A stretch of 30,397 nucleotides of DNA, from contig JAQGOE010000040.1 of assembly GCA_028293725.1 (NCBI GenBank), positions 1 to 30,397 on the forward strand, in the 5' to 3' direction. Positions within the stretch are counted from its first letter, which is position 1, and every line of letters begins with the position of its first letter. Source of the DNA: Gammaproteobacteria bacterium (GTDB lineage: Bacteria; Pseudomonadota; Gammaproteobacteria; Steroidobacterales; Steroidobacteraceae). The notes below the pieces were generated by a model. The model saw only the letters and a program-made list of their open reading frames with translations. It was not told the origin of the DNA and searched no databases. The translations under genes and the position numbers were made by a program. Of this stretch, positions 14,842 through 24,664 are shown one piece after another.

Positions 14842-17800
14842 TTAGAAATCGATCGTCGCGTTGAGGAACAGGTAGCGCCCAGCCGTGTCATACACGGACG
14901 GGAACGTGTTGCTTTCCGCGAAAATCTGGTTGCCGCCGGAATTGATGGTATCGATGATCGGCGGGTCCTTGTCGAGCACGTTGTTGACGCCCGCGCGCAC
15001 CGTGATCTTGTCCCACGTGTAAGAAACACGCAGGTCGACATAGCTGATCGTCGAGATGGTGGCATCGGGCGGTGGGCCATTGGCGGCAATGATGGCCGCG
15101 CCAACGTAGTCCGGCGTCTTCGGATCGAGCAGCGTGTTGTTGGCCTTGCCAAAGAAGCGCCACGTCGCTCCGGCGGACAAGCCCGTGAACGGCGTATCCC
15201 AGTCCCCGGACAAACGATGCCGCCACTTCGGTGTAACGGGGGAGCAGTCGGGGCCGAACCGTCCAGCGCAGTCGTACTGCGCCACACCACCACCGGGGTT
15301 GATATTCAAGTTCAACAGGTATGTGCCGTCCAGGCGCGTACGGATCCGGCCCCAACTTCCCAGGTTGATCCGGTAGGCGAGGCCCAGATCGATCGATTTG
15401 TTCTCGAGGCCGCCGATGTTCAGAAGCGGGTCCACCGTAAAGGCCTGCGGGCTCGCCCAGAGTGTTCCATTCGGATCCCGTTGGATCGCCTTACACCAGC
15501 TGCTGTTCGGGTCGTTGCTGGCTATGCAATTCACCTGGATGAGGTTCGGACCGTACGAGGTGATGACGTTCGTCATCTTGATGTCGGTGTAATCGACGGT
15601 CGCACTGAACCCGGGGACCATCGAGGGCGTGAACACCAGGCCGACGTTGGTCGTCTTGCCGATTTCGGGCTTGAGGTTGGTGTTGCCGCCAATCTGGCCG
15701 TTGTACTGGCCGGCCGGGGATGGCGGTGCCGCGTTACCACCATTGGTCAAATCACACAATTTCTGGTTGCCCGTGGCGCAAAGATCACCGCCAGAGTCGA
15801 GCCCGACAAACGAGGGCTTGAAGAGCTCGGCGGCATTCGGGACGCGGACCGCCCGGTTATAGCTGGCGCGCAAACGAACGTCGTCGACCGGCTGCCACTC
15901 GACCCCGAACTTGAACGTGTTCGTGTCAAAGCCGCTCGTATAGGCCGAGTAACGATAGCCGGCCTCGAAGTCCAGTTTCTTGACGAAGGGCGCATTGGCC
16001 ACGAGCGGCATGCGCAGCTCGGTGAAGCCCTCCCAGACGTGATATTGCGCATCGTAGCCGATGACCGGCGAGCCGATGCCCGAGAGGTCGGCCGAGATGA
16101 ACTCCTCGTCCGGGCGGAACTGGATCGTCTCGCGACGATACTCCGTGCCGAAGACTACCTTCAAACCGTCGTCGGCCGTCGGCAATTTGATACCCATATG
16201 GGTCAGGTCGCCGGAGACGAAACTGGTGAAGACGTCTTCCTCTGACTGGCCTTGCACGAGCGCAGGCACGGAGAAGTAATTCAGCGCGGCCCCGCTGACA
16301 CCGCCGTATGCGGAGGCCGGGTTGAAGATGTTCCAGGGCACGCAACCCGTATTGTGGCTGCGGCAAGTGGGCTGTCCTGTGACCGGATCCAACACCACCA
16401 ACAAGGCGTCCTGCATGCGGGCGGAGGACGTGTCGTTGTTGTGAAAGTCGGTGGACCGGGTTTTGCCGAAGGTGAAGGACGTATCGTAGTTCCAGTCCGT
16501 GACGAGCTCGCCGCGGGCGCCGAAGACACCGCGCCAGGTGGTATGCGTATATTCGTCTTCGCGCGGGCCGCCCTCAACGTTACGGCGCGCCATGAGCAAC
16601 TGCACATCACCGTTCGTAGCCCCGTTGGGATTCGTGCCGTAGGGCGAGTTCGCACCGCAAAGGGTCGTGAACTCGTTCTGCGTCAGGAAGGGATTCGAGT
16701 TCGCGTTGCCGAACCCACCGGCGCCGCAGTTCAGGTTCCAATTGCCGTCGCGCAGCCCGGTCGCATCGGTCGCAAAACCGCTGCCCAGGAACATGCCGGC
16801 CGGAGCGTAGTTGCCGCGCGTGTCGTCGTCCATGAACATGAACTCGGTGTACGCCTCGACGTGATCGTTGAACTTCAGGTGACCGAAGAACCCGGCGGTG
16901 TAGCGCTCGTCGATACGTTGCAGATAGTGGGTGGCCGCGTAGTTGTAGCGCTGGTACTTGGGGACGAGCGCGCCGGTCGGGTCGACCTGCAAGGAGCTGC
17001 CGGTCGTCTGGTTGTAGATCACCGACGGCGCCGAGTTGCTGGAGCCGCCGCAGACGTAAGGCGCAAAAGAAGCACCACTACTCAGATCGAGATTATTGTC
17101 GACCACGCAAGCCGCGTGGTCGCGGTGATCGGCAGTGATGGGCGAATTGCGGCGATAGCCCAGATAACCCTCGAAGTTTCCCGCGCCGTCCGCGAAGTTA
17201 TGTCCCATGATGAGGGCCACATCCTTGTTCTGGCCATCCCAGTTCGTACCCGTCACGGTCGGGAATTTCCTGGCCGAGAGCAGCGGGTCGATCCAGTTTT
17301 CGTGGTTAGAGTGGTTGTAGATGCCCGCGTTGGCATCGATGCGCACGCCCTCGAAATGGTCGTTCATTACGAAGTTCACGACGCCCGCAACCGCGTCAGC
17401 GCCGTAGGTCGATGCGGCACCGCCCGTGAGCACGTCGACGCGCTCGATCAGCGCGACGGGAACCTGGTTAATGTCCGCCGCCGAGCCGTAGCCCAGATTC
17501 GTCGTTGACGGTGCACCGGCATTCGGATCGCCACCCATCAGGCGACGACCGTTGATCAGCACCAACGTACGTTGCGGACCGAGGCCGCGCAGATTGATGG
17601 TCGCGATACCGGTCGAACCCATCGAGAGTCCCGAGCCCTGATCCGCGACAACCTGCGGCAGACTGTTGAGCAGATCCTCGATCTTCGTAACGCCCGTTGA
17701 CTTGATTTCTTCGGCGGTTATGGCCGTTATCGGGCTGATGGAGTCCAGGTTCGGCGACGCAATGCGCGAACCGGTCACCACCACTTCACTCAACGCAGGC

Positions 17801-17946
17801 GTGTTTTCCTCATCGGCAGCGGCGACTCTCGTCGGAGCGTTCTGCGCCTGGGCGGTCTGAGCCGCAACGCCGACAGCGAAAGCTCCGCCTGCCCACATGG
17901 CGGCGCGAACAGCCTGTCGCACGATACGATTGGTATCCATGATCAT
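14842..17946 (-). CDS. TonB-dependent outer-membrane receptor 1
   Basis: The start is ATG 17946 (product begins MIMDTNRIV) with GGGGAG about ten bases upstream; the open frame extends further up without coding character. The 1034-residue product has a signal peptide (about residues 1-34, ending AQAQ). A TonB-box/plug start follows (ALSEVVVTGSRI), then a plug domain (SLPQVVADQGS, LRGLGPQRTLVLINGRRL, LIERVDVLTGGAASTYGADA) and a 22-strand barrel (GYRYSAYTSGF, RASYNRAVRVPNAAELF). It ends in Phe (LNATIDF), as needed for BAM insertion. Paired cysteines in the barrel loops suggest disulfide-stabilised outer loops. The ligand is unknown. It has its own promoter and terminator and faces the FkbM gene. 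Confidence 0.95.
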   Translation of the reverse strand: MIMDTNRIVRQAVRAAMWAGGAFAVGVAAQTAQAQNAPTRVAAADEENTPALSEVVVTGSRIASPNLDSISPITAITAEEIKSTGVTKIEDLLNSLPQVVADQGSGLSMGSTGIATINLRGLGPQRTLVLINGRRLMGGDPNAGAPSTTNLGYGSAADINQVPVALIERVDVLTGGAASTYGADAVAGVVNFVMNDHFEGVRIDANAGIYNHSNHENWIDPLLSARKFPTVTGTNWDGQNKDVALIMGHNFADGAGNFEGYLGYRRNSPITADHRDHAACVVDNNLDLSSGASFAPYVCGGSSNSAPSVIYNQTTGSSLQVDPTGALVPKYQRYNYAATHYLQRIDERYTAGFFGHLKFNDHVEAYTEFMFMDDDTRGNYAPAGMFLGSGFATDATGLRDGNWNLNCGAGGFGNANSNPFLTQNEFTTLCGANSPYGTNPNGATNGDVQLLMARRNVEGGPREDEYTHTTWRGVFGARGELVTDWNYDTSFTFGKTRSTDFHNNDTSSARMQDALLVVLDPVTGQPTCRSHNTGCVPWNIFNPASAYGGVSGAALNYFSVPALVQGQSEEDVFTSFVSGDLTHMGIKLPTADDGLKVVFGTEYRRETIQFRPDEEFISADLSGIGSPVIGYDAQYHVWEGFTELRMPLVANAPFVKKLDFEAGYRYSAYTSGFDTNTFKFGVEWQPVDDVRLRASYNRAVRVPNAAELFKPSFVGLDSGGDLCATGNQKLCDLTNGGNAAPPSPAGQYNGQIGGNTNLKPEIGKTTNVGLVFTPSMVPGFSATVDYTDIKMTNVITSYGPNLIQVNCIASNDPNSSWCKAIQRDPNGTLWASPQAFTVDPLLNIGGLENKSIDLGLAYRINLGSWGRIRTRLDGTYLLNLNINPGGGVAQYDCAGRFGPDCSPVTPKWRHRLSGDWDTPFTGLSAGATWRFFGKANNTLLDPKTPDYVGAAIIAANGPPPDATISTISYVDLRVSYTWDKITVRAGVNNVLDKDPPIIDTINSGGNQIFAESNTFPSVYDTAGRYLFLNATIDF

Positions 17947-18377
17947 TTGATGGTCTCTCCCCAATTCTGAATTTGGTATCTCATCGGCCGGCCGTCGGAC
18001 CCACCCCGCCTGCTGTGTTTTTGCAACAACAGAGGCCTGGAATGGCAAAGCCGGACCATCGTCTCAACCCTGATACATGTCGGTAGAAAAGCCGACACTT
18101 TGTAATTCGGAGTATATCGATTTCTTAAGCCACCTCAACCGGAAATGCTTACTTAAGGCTCCCTGACACTTATGTTGCAAGGAGACAACGGGTGGCTGGA
18201 GTCAGTCCAAGAAGTGCGGCGACCGCGCCACAGGCGGAAAAGCAACGTTCCGGCGGGGTACTGTATGTATGTGCGTACAGATGAGGGGAGGATATAAAAG
18301 GAGTAGCGCAGCCCCCGGGGCCTGACTTGGAGTCAGGACGCGCGCCGCAGCTAACGTCGCCGTAGCGAACGTTGAGG
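17947..18377. other. Intergenic leader and promoter region of receptor 1
   Basis: This 431-base gap contains no convincing gene. It holds the putative receptor promoter, a small leader hairpin (TGTCGG/CCGACA, 18078-18097), and a perfect seven-base-pair hairpin CCTGACT/AGTCAGG (18321-18337). The latter lies 41 bases past the stop of the small secreted protein gene and may end its transcript, although its T-run is displaced and weak. Confidence 0.5.
18111..18138 (-). promoter_or_regulatory. Putative sigma70 promoter of receptor 1
   Basis: On the minus strand, TTGAGG (18133-18138), a 16-base spacer and TATACT (18111-18116). Transcription would start near 18104, giving a leader of about 158 bases before the ATG at 17946. 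Confidence 0.45.
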
Positions 18378-18635
18378 TTATTTGGGGGCGGGCGCGATGC
18401 TCGACTTGAGCTTGGGCTTTGCCTGCGTTTTGAAGATCGGGCCCTGGATCGGAGCGCCGTAGACACGGCGCTTGGAGCTGCCCGGGTGCGGCGCGAAGGA
18501 GCTTGGTTTCGTCCCGGCAGGAGGATGCACGCCCGTGTACACGCGGGGCGGTTTCAAGACGACGTTGGCGTCTGCGAATGCGGCATTGGCCGAAAGCAGC
18601 AGCGCGCAGAATGCAAAGGTAACGACAGGTTTCAT
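18378..18635 (-). CDS. Small secreted Pro/Lys-rich protein
   Basis: ATG 18635 has GGAGG four bases upstream, a strong site; the in-frame TTG at 18638 is less likely. The 85-residue product has a clear signal peptide (about residues 1-22, ending AFADA). The mature part of about 63 residues is rich in Pro, Lys and Ser and has no cysteine (LKPPRVYTGVHPPAGTKPS). It is probably a small periplasmic or outer-envelope protein without a fixed fold. No family recognised. It lies downstream of the amidase gene on the same strand (186-base gap) and upstream of receptor 1. Confidence 0.7.
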   Translation of the reverse strand: MKPVVTFAFCALLLSANAAFADANVVLKPPRVYTGVHPPAGTKPSSFAPHPGSSKRRVYGAPIQGPIFKTQAKPKLKSSIAPAPK

Positions 18636-18735
18636 CAATCCTCCGGCTGACGACGCTAGTCTAAGCGAGCCGGCCCCCGGAGGAACTCAGTCGCAGAGCG
18701 AAGACAAATCGGGGTAGTCGGCGCTTCGGCGATCC

Positions 18736-18789
18736 GGCCCTACGCGGTGATCGGGCCCTGGCCTGTGATCGAGCCCCGCGCGGTGATCG
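18736..18789. repeat. Three tandem 18-base repeats
   Basis: Three consecutive 18-base units share the pattern GGCCC(N)7GTGATCG (18736, 18754 and 18772), with a partial unit following. They lie just past the amidase stop codon, in the gap before the small secreted protein gene. Read on the minus strand the frame would encode repeated GPITA-like peptides, but no gene covers it. Confidence 0.7.
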
Positions 18790-18821
18790 GGCCCTTCGGG
18801 GTTGCCAGGCCTTCGAGATCG

Positions 18822-20411
18822 TCAGGGAATCGAGGCCCGAAATTCAGGTGATCGCCGGGCCTGAGTTGCCCGCTCGAAGGCGTACGCGTAGCTGATGAGG
18901 CGCCCTTCGCTCCAGGCCGTGCCGACAAATGACAGGCCAACTGGCAGGCCACTGACGGCGCCCATGGGAACGGTCACGTGCGGATAGCCAGCGACGGCCG
19001 GTGCCGTCGAGACATTGCCCCCGAGAAAGTGATCGCCGTTCACTAGGTCGGTGGTCCATGCCGGCCCCAGAGTGGGCGCGATCAACCCATCGAGATGGTC
19101 CTTCGCCAGGGCGGCGTCGATTCCCTCCGGTCCCGCGAGTCGTTTCGCCCGGTCACGTGCCTCCAGGTAGGCGGGGTCGGTCAAGGGTCCCCTGGCGTTC
19201 GACTGGATGAAAATTTCCTGCCCGAAGTAGGGCATCTCCACGGCGGCGTGCTCATTGTTATAGGTGATCAGCTCGGTCAGCGTCCGCGGACCCATGCCTT
19301 GCCGCGTGGCGAGGTAGCGGTTGATGCCGTCCTTGAACTCGTACTGAAGGACGATCTGCTCATCGGCTTCCAATTTCTCGGCCGTTGGAATGTCCGCAGG
19401 GTCGATCAGCACAGCCCCCTGCGCGCGCAGGATTTCGAGCGCCTGCTCGAATGCCGCATCGACTTTCTCGTGGAATCCGGCGAAGTGGCGCATTACGCCA
19501 ATGCGAACGCCCTTGAGGCTGTTTGCGTCGAGAAATTGGGTGTAGTCGACCGGCGGGCGCTCCTCGAGCGGCGCGGTGGCGGGATCATCCGGGTCGTATC
19601 CGGCCAGAACGGTTAGCAACGCCGCGGCGTCAGTCACGGTACGGGCCATCGGGCCGGCGGTGTCCTGACTGGCGGAGATGGGAATAATGCCGCTGCGAGA
19701 GACCAGGCCGAGGGTGGGTTTGATCCCGACCAGGCCGTTGGCACTGGAGGGGCAGACGATGGAGCCGTCGGTCTCCGATCCCACGGCGACCAGCGCCAGG
19801 CCGGCCGCGATCGCCGTGCCCGAGCCGGAACTCGAGCCACAGGGATTGCGGTCCAGGGCGTAGGGATTTTTCGTCTGGCCACCGCGACCGCTCCAACCAG
19901 AGGAGGAGCGCGTCGAACGGAAGTTCGCCCACTCGCTCAGGTTGGTTTTACCCAGAATGACGGCGCCGCTCGCCCGCAGGCGGCGCACGATGAAGGCATC
20001 GCGTGGGGGTTTGGAATCTGCGAGGGCGAGTGAGCCCGCGGTCGTCAACATGCGATCGCCGGTATCGATGTTGTCCTTCAGCAGGACGGGGACGCCGAAC
20101 AGCGGGCCGCGTTCCGCTCGCGCCGAATCGAGCCCGGTCGCGATGCTGACGGCGTCCGGGTTCACTTCCAGCACGGAGCGCAGCGACGGACCGCTCGAGT
20201 CGATCGTAGTGATACGGCCAATGTAGTAATCGGTCACGGCCCGCACGGTGGTGTGGCCTTTGGCGAGGTCGTCGTGCAGTTGGGCGATGGTTTGATCGCT
20301 GGCGCGAGCAGAAACGGGCACAGCGGAAGCGTGTAGCGCGCAGCCGGCCGGCAGGAACGCTGCCAAGGCAAGCAGGCCGATAAACGCCGCGGGCGCGCGC
20401 GTGGAATGCAT
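18822..20411 (-). CDS. Amidase-signature hydrolase, lipoprotein-type
   Basis: I start at ATG 20411 (529 residues); the open frame continues 54 codons upstream but that part is Arg-rich and lacks coding character. The N-terminus has an export signal with a lipobox-like LPAGC (about residue 24), so it is probably lipid-anchored. The amidase-signature triad is present: Lys in PVLLKDNIDTGD, the cis-Ser in NPCGSSSGSGTAIAAG, and the nucleophile Ser in GSETDGSIVCPSS. The family hydrolyses amides and peptide-amide bonds. Placement in the periplasm between two TonB-dependent receptors suggests it processes an imported compound; that is inference. It is divergent from receptor 2. Confidence 0.9.
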   Translation of the reverse strand: MHSTRAPAAFIGLLALAAFLPAGCALHASAVPVSARASDQTIAQLHDDLAKGHTTVRAVTDYYIGRITTIDSSGPSLRSVLEVNPDAVSIATGLDSARAERGPLFGVPVLLKDNIDTGDRMLTTAGSLALADSKPPRDAFIVRRLRASGAVILGKTNLSEWANFRSTRSSSGWSGRGGQTKNPYALDRNPCGSSSGSGTAIAAGLALVAVGSETDGSIVCPSSANGLVGIKPTLGLVSRSGIIPISASQDTAGPMARTVTDAAALLTVLAGYDPDDPATAPLEERPPVDYTQFLDANSLKGVRIGVMRHFAGFHEKVDAAFEQALEILRAQGAVLIDPADIPTAEKLEADEQIVLQYEFKDGINRYLATRQGMGPRTLTELITYNNEHAAVEMPYFGQEIFIQSNARGPLTDPAYLEARDRAKRLAGPEGIDAALAKDHLDGLIAPTLGPAWTTDLVNGDHFLGGNVSTAPAVAGYPHVTVPMGAVSGLPVGLSFVGTAWSEGRLISYAYAFERATQARRSPEFRASIP

Positions 20412-20808
20412 ATTTCTAAGTTCGTGCACGAGGCGGCGCCTGTGTGTGTGTCGATTAGTGTTGATCGGCCGCAGCCAAGCTTGCCACATCCGCGACACAC
20501 CCATCGCGTTCCTCACCGGGAACTCACTGAGAGCATCACCCATGAGCCTTGCTACAAACTCGCGCAACCGCACTCGCGAGCGAGGTGTGCTTTTTAGGCA
20601 ACTATGATGTCAAGTAAGCTTATTAAATCTAGTAAAACCTAAATTAATCATTATCTTAAGAACTCTCTAGTCGTGTTGCTTTTGGGCCAAAAAACCACAC
20701 GCGCAAACGCATCGTCGGTAACATTCGCAACGTGCATTGGCGATGGACGCGCCCGCGTCCGTTGCTACCAACAAGCGAAAGAGCGGGACACCCGTTTCAG
20801 GAGGACCG
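20412..20808. other. Intergenic region between amidase and receptor 2
   Basis: This 397-base gap is divergently flanked and has no convincing gene. Its middle (about 20600-20665) is conspicuously AT-rich and contains several short near-palindromes, as expected for promoters and regulator sites. I could not fix a -35/-10 pair with confidence. Confidence 0.6.
20637..20655. promoter_or_regulatory. Possible Fur-like half-site upstream of receptor 2
   Basis: The eleven bases TAATCATTATC match the right half of the classical Fur consensus exactly, while the left half matches poorly (12 of 19 overall). It sits 154 bases upstream of the receptor ATG in AT-rich DNA. Weak evidence of iron control. Confidence 0.25.
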
Positions 20809-23800
20809 ATGACTAGGAGCATTGACGCGCGCGGTGCGCGCGGCTTGCGGTGGGCTTTAACACTGGCGATGGCGACAGCCGCGCCGGTTTTCGCGCAGAC
20901 CACGCCCCCGACAGCAGCAACCACAGACAACACACCGACACTTCAGGAAGTAATCGTCACGGGCTCACGCATCAAGGTGCCCGCTAACATCAGCGCCACC
21001 AGTCCGCTCACGGTGGTGAACCGTGACGAGATTCAGCAGCAGGGCCATACTGACGTCTCGGACTTCATGAACCAACTGCCCCAGAATTTCATCAACTCCG
21101 GAAGTGACCTGGGCAACAACTCCAATCCCCTGCTCTCGGCAGGCGGCGTCTCGACCGTCGACCTGCGCGGACTCGGCCCGCAGCGCACCCTCGTGCTCGT
21201 GGACGGCAAGCGCCTCGGTAACGGCGATCCGAACACGCTCAACCCAAATCCGGCGGCGGATCTCGACCAGATTCCAGCCGCAATGATCGAGCGCGTCGAC
21301 GTGGTCACGGGCGGCGCCTCCGCCGTCTACGGATCGGACGCCATCGCGGGTGTGGTCAACTTCATTCTGCGCAGGAATTTCCAGGGCGTGGAGATTGACG
21401 GCCAGTACGGCTTCAATCAGCACAGCAACAAGGACACGTTCATGCAGCAGGCGGAATCTGCTTCAGGAATCAATCCTCCGACCGGCAGCAACACGAACGG
21501 CTACCGGCGCGATCTGTCGCTGATCATGGGCACGAACACGCCCGACGGTAACGGGAATGTGACGGGCTATTTCGTCTATCACAACCAGGATCCGGTCGCC
21601 GGCGGCAAGTACGACTACGCCGACTGCCTGTTCGAAGGCGGCGTGTGCAACAACAGCGGCAACTCCAACCGCTACACCATCGGCGGCACCCAGTACTCGG
21701 TCGTAGGCGGTCAATGGCTGCCGTATCCGCAGACCGGCAGCGTCCCGCCAGCGACCTTCAATTCCTCGGCGTATGAATATCTGCAGCGGCAGGACACGCG
21801 GTATCAAGGCGGATTCCTCTCGCACTACGACATCAACGACCACGCGAAGCCCTACCTCGACTTCAGCTTCATGGACGACCGCACGACGGCGGCGGTCGCT
21901 CCGTCCGGACTGTTCGAGGGCGGTAATCCTTACTCGGCCAACAACCAGTACCTGGTGAACTGCGGCAATCCCTTCCTCAGTGCGCAGCAACTCGGGATCG
22001 TTCAGGCGAGTGGCCAATGCGGAGCCGGAACCGGCCCCAATGACACCTTCAATGTCAATATCGGCCGGCGCAACGTCGAGGGTGGCGGGCGGACCTCGCT
22101 GTTCGATCACACCAACTACCGCGTCGTCGGCGGCGTACAGGGTGACATCATCGATGGGATCACTTACGACGCTTATGCCCAGTATTACTACACCACGCTC
22201 TACAGTGCCAACGGCAACTACCTGAGCCTTGCAGGCGTCAACAATGCGCTGCTGGTAGGTGGCACGGCCGCCAACCCAACCTGCCTCAGCGGTGGCTCAT
22301 GCGTGCCGTACAACATCTTCCAGCAGGGAGGCGTCACGCAGGCCCAGGTCGCAGGCCTGTACGAGCCGGGCACGTCCTACGGCACCGATACGGAGAAAGT
22401 CTGGCACGGCGATGTCACGGTCGATCTGGGCAAGTACGGCCTCACACTGCCCACCGCTCATGATGGCGCGGCCGTCAACGCGGGCTGGGAATACCGTCAC
22501 GAGGGATTGACCTACGCTCCTGACCAAGCGGAACTCTCGGGCGATCTGTCGGGATTTTCCGGCGCCGCGCCGGCTATCGCAGCCGGTTATAATGTGAAAG
22601 AAGGGTTCTTCGAAGGCCGTGTGCCCCTCGTCCAGTCAATGCCATACGTGGAAGATCTCACGCTGGATACGGGCTATCGCTTCTCGAATTACAGCACGGC
22701 GGGCACGACCAACACGTACAAACTCGAGCTACAATATGCTCCGACCAAGGACGTGCGCTTGCGGGGCTCGTTCGATCGCGCCGTCCGGGCGCCGAACCTC
22801 ATCGAGCTGTTCAACCCGCAATCGTATGGCCAGCAGAGCTTCGTAGGGACCGACCCCTGCGCCCCCTCGGCAGCGGGCGGGCCGACGGCCACGTTGCAGC
22901 AGTGCGAGCGGACGGGCATGACTGCTGCTCAATACAACGCAATGGACATCGGCATTCAGTGTACTGGCAATCAATGCGGTCAAGTCACTGGTGGTAATAC
23001 TGCTCTGAAGCCAGAGGTCGCCGTCACCTGGTCCGTCGGCGCAACGTTCACCCCGACGTTCCTGCCGGACTTCCAGGCAACGATCGACTACTACCACATC
23101 TCGCTCACGAACGAGATCGGCGTCATACCCGGCAACATCATATTCAATAATTGCCTGAATACCGGGAATCCCGCGTACTGCAGTCAGATCGTGCGCAACC
23201 CGACGACGGGCGCTCTTCACGGGGCTACCGTGGCAGGCGGCGGCTACATTCTTCAGACCAGCATCAACGCGGGTGCCTCGTTGGTTTCAGGCATCGACGT
23301 GGGAGCTAACTACAAGTACTCGCTGAATCAATGGGGCATGTTGGTCGCGAACTTTACCGGGACGTGGGTACAGAACAACACGATCACACCGTATCCCGGC
23401 GCCCCAACGTACAATTGCGCGGGCCTCTTCGGCGCCAATTGCAACAATGGCATCAATCCAAAATGGCGCCATACGATGCGGGTGGGCTGGGAGACCCCGT
23501 GGCGTGTCGAGCTTTCCGCCTTGTGGCGCTATATCGGCGGGACCTCGTTCGACAACAACAATTCAAACCCGCTGCTGTTCGGCTCCGAAGAGGGTAGCTA
23601 CAACTCGGACTACGCACATCTTTCGGCCTACAATTATCTCGATTTGACGGCGACTGCGCACGTGATGGACAACATTGATGTCCGTGTGGGCGTCACGAAT
23701 GTCTTCGACAAGGACCCGCCGCTCATCTCGTCCGAGATCGTCAACGGTCAGAACACCAACTCCTTCCTGGCGTACGACCAGCTCGGTCGTCAGATGTTCG

Positions 23801-23823
23801 TTTCGTTCACGGCGAAGTTCTAA
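20809..23823 (+). CDS. TonB-dependent outer-membrane receptor 2
   Basis: The ATG at 20809 has AGGAGG four bases upstream, which fixes the start although the frame is open from 20737. The 1004-residue product has a signal peptide (about residues 1-30, ending PVFAQ). A TonB-box/plug start follows (TLQEVIVTGSRI), then a plug (LRGLGPQRTLVLVDGKRL, MIERVDVVTGGASAVYGSDA) and a barrel (TGYRFSNYSTAG, RGSFDRAVRAPNLIELF, RVGVTNVFDKDPPL). It ends in Phe (SFTAKF). It is a relative of receptor 1, sharing the plug, the disulfide-like Cys pairs and the closing strands, but differs in the extracellular loops, so the ligand probably differs. A strong terminator follows. Confidence 0.95.
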   Translation: MTRSIDARGARGLRWALTLAMATAAPVFAQTTPPTAATTDNTPTLQEVIVTGSRIKVPANISATSPLTVVNRDEIQQQGHTDVSDFMNQLPQNFINSGSDLGNNSNPLLSAGGVSTVDLRGLGPQRTLVLVDGKRLGNGDPNTLNPNPAADLDQIPAAMIERVDVVTGGASAVYGSDAIAGVVNFILRRNFQGVEIDGQYGFNQHSNKDTFMQQAESASGINPPTGSNTNGYRRDLSLIMGTNTPDGNGNVTGYFVYHNQDPVAGGKYDYADCLFEGGVCNNSGNSNRYTIGGTQYSVVGGQWLPYPQTGSVPPATFNSSAYEYLQRQDTRYQGGFLSHYDINDHAKPYLDFSFMDDRTTAAVAPSGLFEGGNPYSANNQYLVNCGNPFLSAQQLGIVQASGQCGAGTGPNDTFNVNIGRRNVEGGGRTSLFDHTNYRVVGGVQGDIIDGITYDAYAQYYYTTLYSANGNYLSLAGVNNALLVGGTAANPTCLSGGSCVPYNIFQQGGVTQAQVAGLYEPGTSYGTDTEKVWHGDVTVDLGKYGLTLPTAHDGAAVNAGWEYRHEGLTYAPDQAELSGDLSGFSGAAPAIAAGYNVKEGFFEGRVPLVQSMPYVEDLTLDTGYRFSNYSTAGTTNTYKLELQYAPTKDVRLRGSFDRAVRAPNLIELFNPQSYGQQSFVGTDPCAPSAAGGPTATLQQCERTGMTAAQYNAMDIGIQCTGNQCGQVTGGNTALKPEVAVTWSVGATFTPTFLPDFQATIDYYHISLTNEIGVIPGNIIFNNCLNTGNPAYCSQIVRNPTTGALHGATVAGGGYILQTSINAGASLVSGIDVGANYKYSLNQWGMLVANFTGTWVQNNTITPYPGAPTYNCAGLFGANCNNGINPKWRHTMRVGWETPWRVELSALWRYIGGTSFDNNNSNPLLFGSEEGSYNSDYAHLSAYNYLDLTATAHVMDNIDVRVGVTNVFDKDPPLISSEIVNGQNTNSFLAYDQLGRQMFVSFTAKF

Positions 23824-23843
23824 CAGAAGATCGCTGTGATATG

Positions 23844-23871
23844 AGGCGGCCCCGGTCTGGGGCCGCCTTTT

Positions 23872-23873
<2 letters not shown>
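23844..23873 (+). terminator. Intrinsic terminator of TonB-dependent receptor 2
   Basis: GGCGGCCCC, a five-base loop and GGGGCCGCC form a nine-base-pair stem followed by six T. It lies about 20 bases past the receptor stop codon. The T-run overlaps the stop codon of the convergent gene at 23872. Confidence 0.92.
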
Positions 23874-24423
<550 letters not shown>

Positions 24424-24454
24424 AATGCCGCGCAGTGATGCGCGTGTAGGTGCG

Positions 24455-24643
24455 TCAGTCTGCTTCGGCGCGCGGTCGCCACCCTTGCACGAGTTGTTGT
24501 TGCCGGCGGGCGGGGACGGGATTGTAATGACTTAGCTCCATGGCGTAGGCGCCCTCACCGCCGGTAAGGGCTTTGAGGCCGAGTTGATTTTCGGAGATTT
24601 CTGCCAAAGGCACAAGCGTCTGCATCATGGCGCGCTGCGCCAC
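24455..24643 (-). pseudogene. Remnant of elongation factor G C-terminus
   Basis: The 62-residue frame contains MMQTLVPLAEISENQLGLKA, then LTGGEGAYAMELSHYNPVPA. This matches the final domain of EF-G-like GTPases (the VPLAE...L..LTGG.G...M..SHY.PVP pattern), followed by a short tail. Full EF-G is about 690 residues; everything before the last domain is absent and an unrelated methyltransferase gene ends 21 bases upstream. The Ser-His-Tyr-type end resembles EF-G-like paralogues rather than the main translation factor. It is best seen as the stump left by an insertion or deletion that brought in the operon to its right. Confidence 0.75.
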
Positions 24644-24664
24644 TCACGACCTAGATCCAAGCGA

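Noticed and set aside
14800..16245. A 481-codon open frame on the + strand inside receptor 1
   Set aside because: It lies antisense to a well-supported receptor gene, has Arg/Val/Asp-heavy composition without domains, and arises from the codon bias of the opposite strand. The same applies to 16252-17508.
18263..18284. CTGTA...TACAG inverted repeat as an operator
   Set aside because: Only five-base arms around a TG-rich spacer and not positioned near a convincing promoter.
18170..18466. A 98-codon minus-strand frame upstream of receptor 1
   Set aside because: Low-complexity Ser/Arg-rich product overlapping the better-supported small secreted protein in another frame; no ribosome-binding site.
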